A stretch of 8,298 nucleotides of DNA from AM-2324 sp042091035 (lineage in GTDB: Bacteria; Bacteroidota; Bacteroidia; Chitinophagales; Saprospiraceae). Positions 6,567 through 8,298 of this stretch are shown here, piece after piece. The stretch lies in contig JBELIG010000141.1 in the NCBI GenBank assembly GCA_042091035.1, forward strand, positions 1-8,298, read 5' to 3'. The notes beneath the pieces were generated by a model, which made no database searches, had not been told where the DNA came from, and saw nothing but the letters and a program-made list of their open reading frames with translations. Both the position numbers and the translations under genes were made by a program. Positions within the stretch are counted from its first letter, which is position 1. The number at the start of each line of letters is the position of its first letter.

Positions 6567-6905
6567 CTTGCCTTCTAGATGATTGACATAATCTACACTT
6601 CCTAAACGGAATCTTGGATTTATTCTGTTTTTCTTATCCATTGAATGTTCTTTTATACAAAAGAATGCTACGGGCATTTCTTTGGGAACAGAGAAAGCAA
6701 GACTTTTTTCTGATTTTATTAAAGTGCTGCTTATAAAAAGAGGATTTTTAAGGTCTATATTTTGTATTGGGTTATATAGCTCAAATGTTCCGAAGTAAGA
6801 AAATGAATTGGACTGCGCTTTAGTGTTAAACGCTAAAGTGCAGCCAAGGATAAGGAACGTAAATTTTAATTGTCTACTGATATTTAGCTTTTTTGCTACC
6901 TGCAT
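6558..6905 (-). CDS. Small exported protein of unknown function
   Basis: The product is 115 aa from the ATG at 6903-6905. The N-terminus (MQVAKKLNISRQLKFTFLIL, then GCTLAFNTKAQ) is a typical signal peptide ending near residue 31, so the mature part is only about 84 aa and probably periplasmic. Longer readings upstream in this frame lie within the methyltransferase gene and lack a signal peptide next to the start, so this ATG is preferred. The C-terminal half has a compact pattern (LAFSVPKEMPVAFFCIKEHS, then NPRFRLGSVDYVNHLEGK) that I recall from small hypothetical proteins of other Bacteroidota, with the run PRFRLGS and the end EGK as anchors; this is memory, not a search. The gene overlaps the methyltransferase 3' end by 32 nt and the bshB1 3' end by 9 nt, so it is likely co-transcribed with the methyltransferase. 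Confidence 0.75.
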   Translation of the reverse strand: MQVAKKLNISRQLKFTFLILGCTLAFNTKAQSNSFSYFGTFELYNPIQNIDLKNPLFISSTLIKSEKSLAFSVPKEMPVAFFCIKEHSMDKKNRINPRFRLGSVDYVNHLEGKSN

Positions 6906-8034
6906 AGAGTTCGTATTTTTGGAATTTACATTCCAAGGGTCCATTGAAAAGAGGTATTTTTCTAGAAGGTCTAAGCCCAACGTGCTTGAATGCGGACATG
7001 TTTGAAGAAATAATCCAAGCGGTAGATCCTCCATAATGTTGTTTAAGTGTATCTCCAATTTCTTTGTATAGCTCCTCAATGTCACTACTAGCAATCCTTA
7101 AATCATAAGGAGGATTAAAGACCGCTAAAGCTCCTTCTACAGGTGGGTCCTGAAATAGGAAATCCTTTTTACTAAGCTTTACAAATCGCTTAAAATCTTG
7201 TCTCGTTAAGTTTTCATAGCTTACGTCAAGAGCTTCTGAGCTTATGTCACATCCCCAGATCTCTTCCTTTGGTTCACAAATAGCAGCTTCCGCTTTATTA
7301 CGGACTTCTTCAAACAAAGATTTATCATAGTTATCCCAACTTTGGAAGGAGAATTTTTTCCTATTAAAATTAGGAGGTGTATTTGTAGCGATCATACATG
7401 CCTCTGCCAAAAGAGTTCCTGAACCACACATTGGATCTAGATATGGTTGACTGCCATCATAGCCTGAAAGAATAAGTAATCCTGCAGCAAGCACTTCATT
7501 CAAAGGGGCTTTACCTGCTTTCAAGCGATAACCTCTTTTGTGTAATGATTTTCCCGAGCTATTCTTGTAGACTGTTACTTGGTCATCATGAATATATAAG
7601 TTAACTGCAAAGTCAGGATCTTTAGGATCTACATTTGGTCTTTCTTCAAAAGTGTCTGTAAACTTGTCCGCAATCGCATCTTTTGTTTTAAGTGCAATAT
7701 ATTTAGAGTGATTGAAAAATCTTGAGTTGATAATTGCATCAATTGCAAAGGTATCCCCAAGCTTGAATTCATTGGTCCAATCGTGCTTATATATATTGTC
7801 ATAAACATCTTGTTCGTTCCGTGCTTCAAAAGTGTACATAGGGACTAGAATCTGAAGACCTGTTCGGATCTTTAGATTTGCCTCGTACAATTGAGCAAGG
7901 TTGGCCTCAGCTTTTACCGCTCGTTTTAGCTTTTCACAATTCTGAATTCCTAGGGCATTGAGTTCTTCTATTAGAATGTCCTCAAGCCCAAACATAGTTT
8001 TGACTAATATTTCCACGTACAAAGATTTTTGCAA
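6874..8034 (-). CDS. rlmL: THUMP-domain class I SAM-dependent RNA methyltransferase (RlmL N-terminal type)
   Basis: The product is about 386 aa. By homology to the N-terminal half of E. coli RlmKL it should make m2G at a 23S rRNA position equivalent to G2445, though family members vary in target. An N-terminal ferredoxin-like segment (EILVKTMFGLEDILIEELNA) precedes a THUMP RNA-binding region (about 50-155). A linker KRGYRLKAGKAPLNEVLAAG leads into the Rossmann methyltransferase: motif I DPMCGSGTLLAEA at 200-212, an acidic residue after strand 2 in IWGCDISSEAL (about 259-268) and motif IV NPPY at 307-310, the signature of amino-methylating enzymes. The start at 8034 is a TTG; TTG at 8022 or GTG at 8016 are alternatives, and no in-frame ATG lies upstream before the stop of the carboxylase gene. 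It follows that gene by 30 nt, so the two are probably co-transcribed. Confidence 0.9.
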   Translation of the reverse strand: MQKSLYVEILVKTMFGLEDILIEELNALGIQNCEKLKRAVKAEANLAQLYEANLKIRTGLQILVPMYTFEARNEQDVYDNIYKHDWTNEFKLGDTFAIDAIINSRFFNHSKYIALKTKDAIADKFTDTFEERPNVDPKDPDFAVNLYIHDDQVTVYKNSSGKSLHKRGYRLKAGKAPLNEVLAAGLLILSGYDGSQPYLDPMCGSGTLLAEACMIATNTPPNFNRKKFSFQSWDNYDKSLFEEVRNKAEAAICEPKEEIWGCDISSEALDVSYENLTRQDFKRFVKLSKKDFLFQDPPVEGALAVFNPPYDLRIASSDIEELYKEIGDTLKQHYGGSTAWIISSNMSAFKHVGLRPSRKIPLFNGPLECKFQKYELYAGSKKAKYQ

Positions 8035-8064
8035 AGGTACATTTAATCGGGAAAAGGATTCGAC

Positions 8065-8298
8065 TTATACCTGAAAAACGCCAGGATTGAATTTCTCTAC
8101 AGGTGCGTTATTAGCTGCTTTTATCCCTTCTGAGATAAGCTTCCTAGTTTCAAGAGGATCAATAATGGCATCTACCCATAATCTTGAGGCTGCATAGTAG
8201 GGACTCGTTTGTTCCTCATAGCGGTTCGAAATCGATTCAAATAATTCTTTTTCTTTGTTCGGATCAGGAACTTCACCTTTGGCTTTTAATGAACTGAG
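8065..8298 (-). CDS. Acyl-CoA carboxylase carboxyltransferase (beta) subunit, C-terminal fragment
   Basis: The minus-strand frame is open from the right edge to the TAA at 8065-8067 and encodes the last 77 residues. The segment YYAASRLWVDAIIDPLETRK followed by AANNAPVEKFNPGVFQV is the characteristic C-terminus of biotin-dependent carboxyltransferase subunits of the methylcrotonyl-CoA carboxylase beta type (compare 'ARLWDDGIIDPADTR ... NAPIE ... FGVF'). Propionyl-CoA carboxylase beta subunits end differently, so the MCC-like group is favoured. The substrate cannot be decided from 77 residues. These enzymes transfer the carboxyl group from biotin to an acyl-CoA in the cytoplasm. It is the first visible gene of the run that continues into the RNA methyltransferase. 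Confidence 0.85.
   Translation of the reverse strand, partial: LSSLKAKGEVPDPNKEKELFESISNRYEEQTSPYYAASRLWVDAIIDPLETRKLISEGIKAANNAPVEKFNPGVFQV

Noticed and set aside
6906..7094. Longer N-terminus for the small exported protein
   Set aside because: This part overlaps the RNA methyltransferase, whose motifs are secure there, and it would bury the signal peptide in the middle of the protein.
8032..8039. TACCTTTG on the minus strand, an exact match to the TAnnTTTG -7 box
   Set aside because: No TTG lies at the expected -33 distance, and the match overlaps the proposed TTG start codon of the methyltransferase gene, so it is probably chance.

Overview
This window looks like a chromosomal segment of a low-GC Bacteroidota, plausibly from the Saprospiria/Flavobacteriia side. 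That placement is an inference from gene content: a secreted choice-of-anchor B protein with a type IX secretion (T9SS) sorting tail, a bacillithiol deacetylase (BshB1), a cohesin-fold lipoprotein, a DUF1684 protein, and ribosome binding sites that are mostly weak or absent. There are no rRNA or tRNA genes, no insertion sequences, no phage genes and no CRISPR array. A block of 100 N (3478-3577) is an assembly gap inside a tandem-repeat gene.

Layout from left to right. (1) Positions 1-2242, minus strand, form a tight three-gene cluster transcribed right to left: a TolB-like beta-propeller protein, a DUF1684 protein, and a BtuF/TroA-like metal- or cobalamin-binding receptor that overlaps the DUF1684 gene by 14 nt and runs off the left edge. 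(2) A hairpin at 2271-2301 separates this cluster from a cohesin-like lipoprotein (2354-2914, minus). A very strong hairpin at 2962-2991 separates the lipoprotein from the next gene. (3) Positions 2995-4111, minus, hold the most unusual gene: a short coiled coil, then at least nine AT-hook motifs (KRRGRPPK) on an exact 54-bp period, then a basic C-terminal domain that looks like a winged helix. The scaffold gap falls inside the repeats, and the two flanks join in frame through a 9-bp identity. Its upstream region is about 85% A+T. (4) Positions 4224-5768, minus, encode the T9SS-exported choice-of-anchor B protein. (5) bshB1 (5838-6566, plus) is the only plus-strand gene. It is divergent from the T9SS gene and its 3' end overlaps the next gene tail to tail. 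(6) Positions 6558-8298, minus, hold the C-terminus of an acyl-CoA carboxylase beta subunit, then an RlmL-type THUMP RNA methyltransferase, then a small secreted protein overlapping the methyltransferase by 32 nt. This is probably one transcript.

Most genes are housekeeping or envelope functions without an obvious shared pathway. The AT-hook protein is the best candidate for something under-described: its layout (oligomerisation coil, many minor-groove hooks, possible winged helix) suggests an H-NS- or HMGA-like chromatin or regulatory protein.
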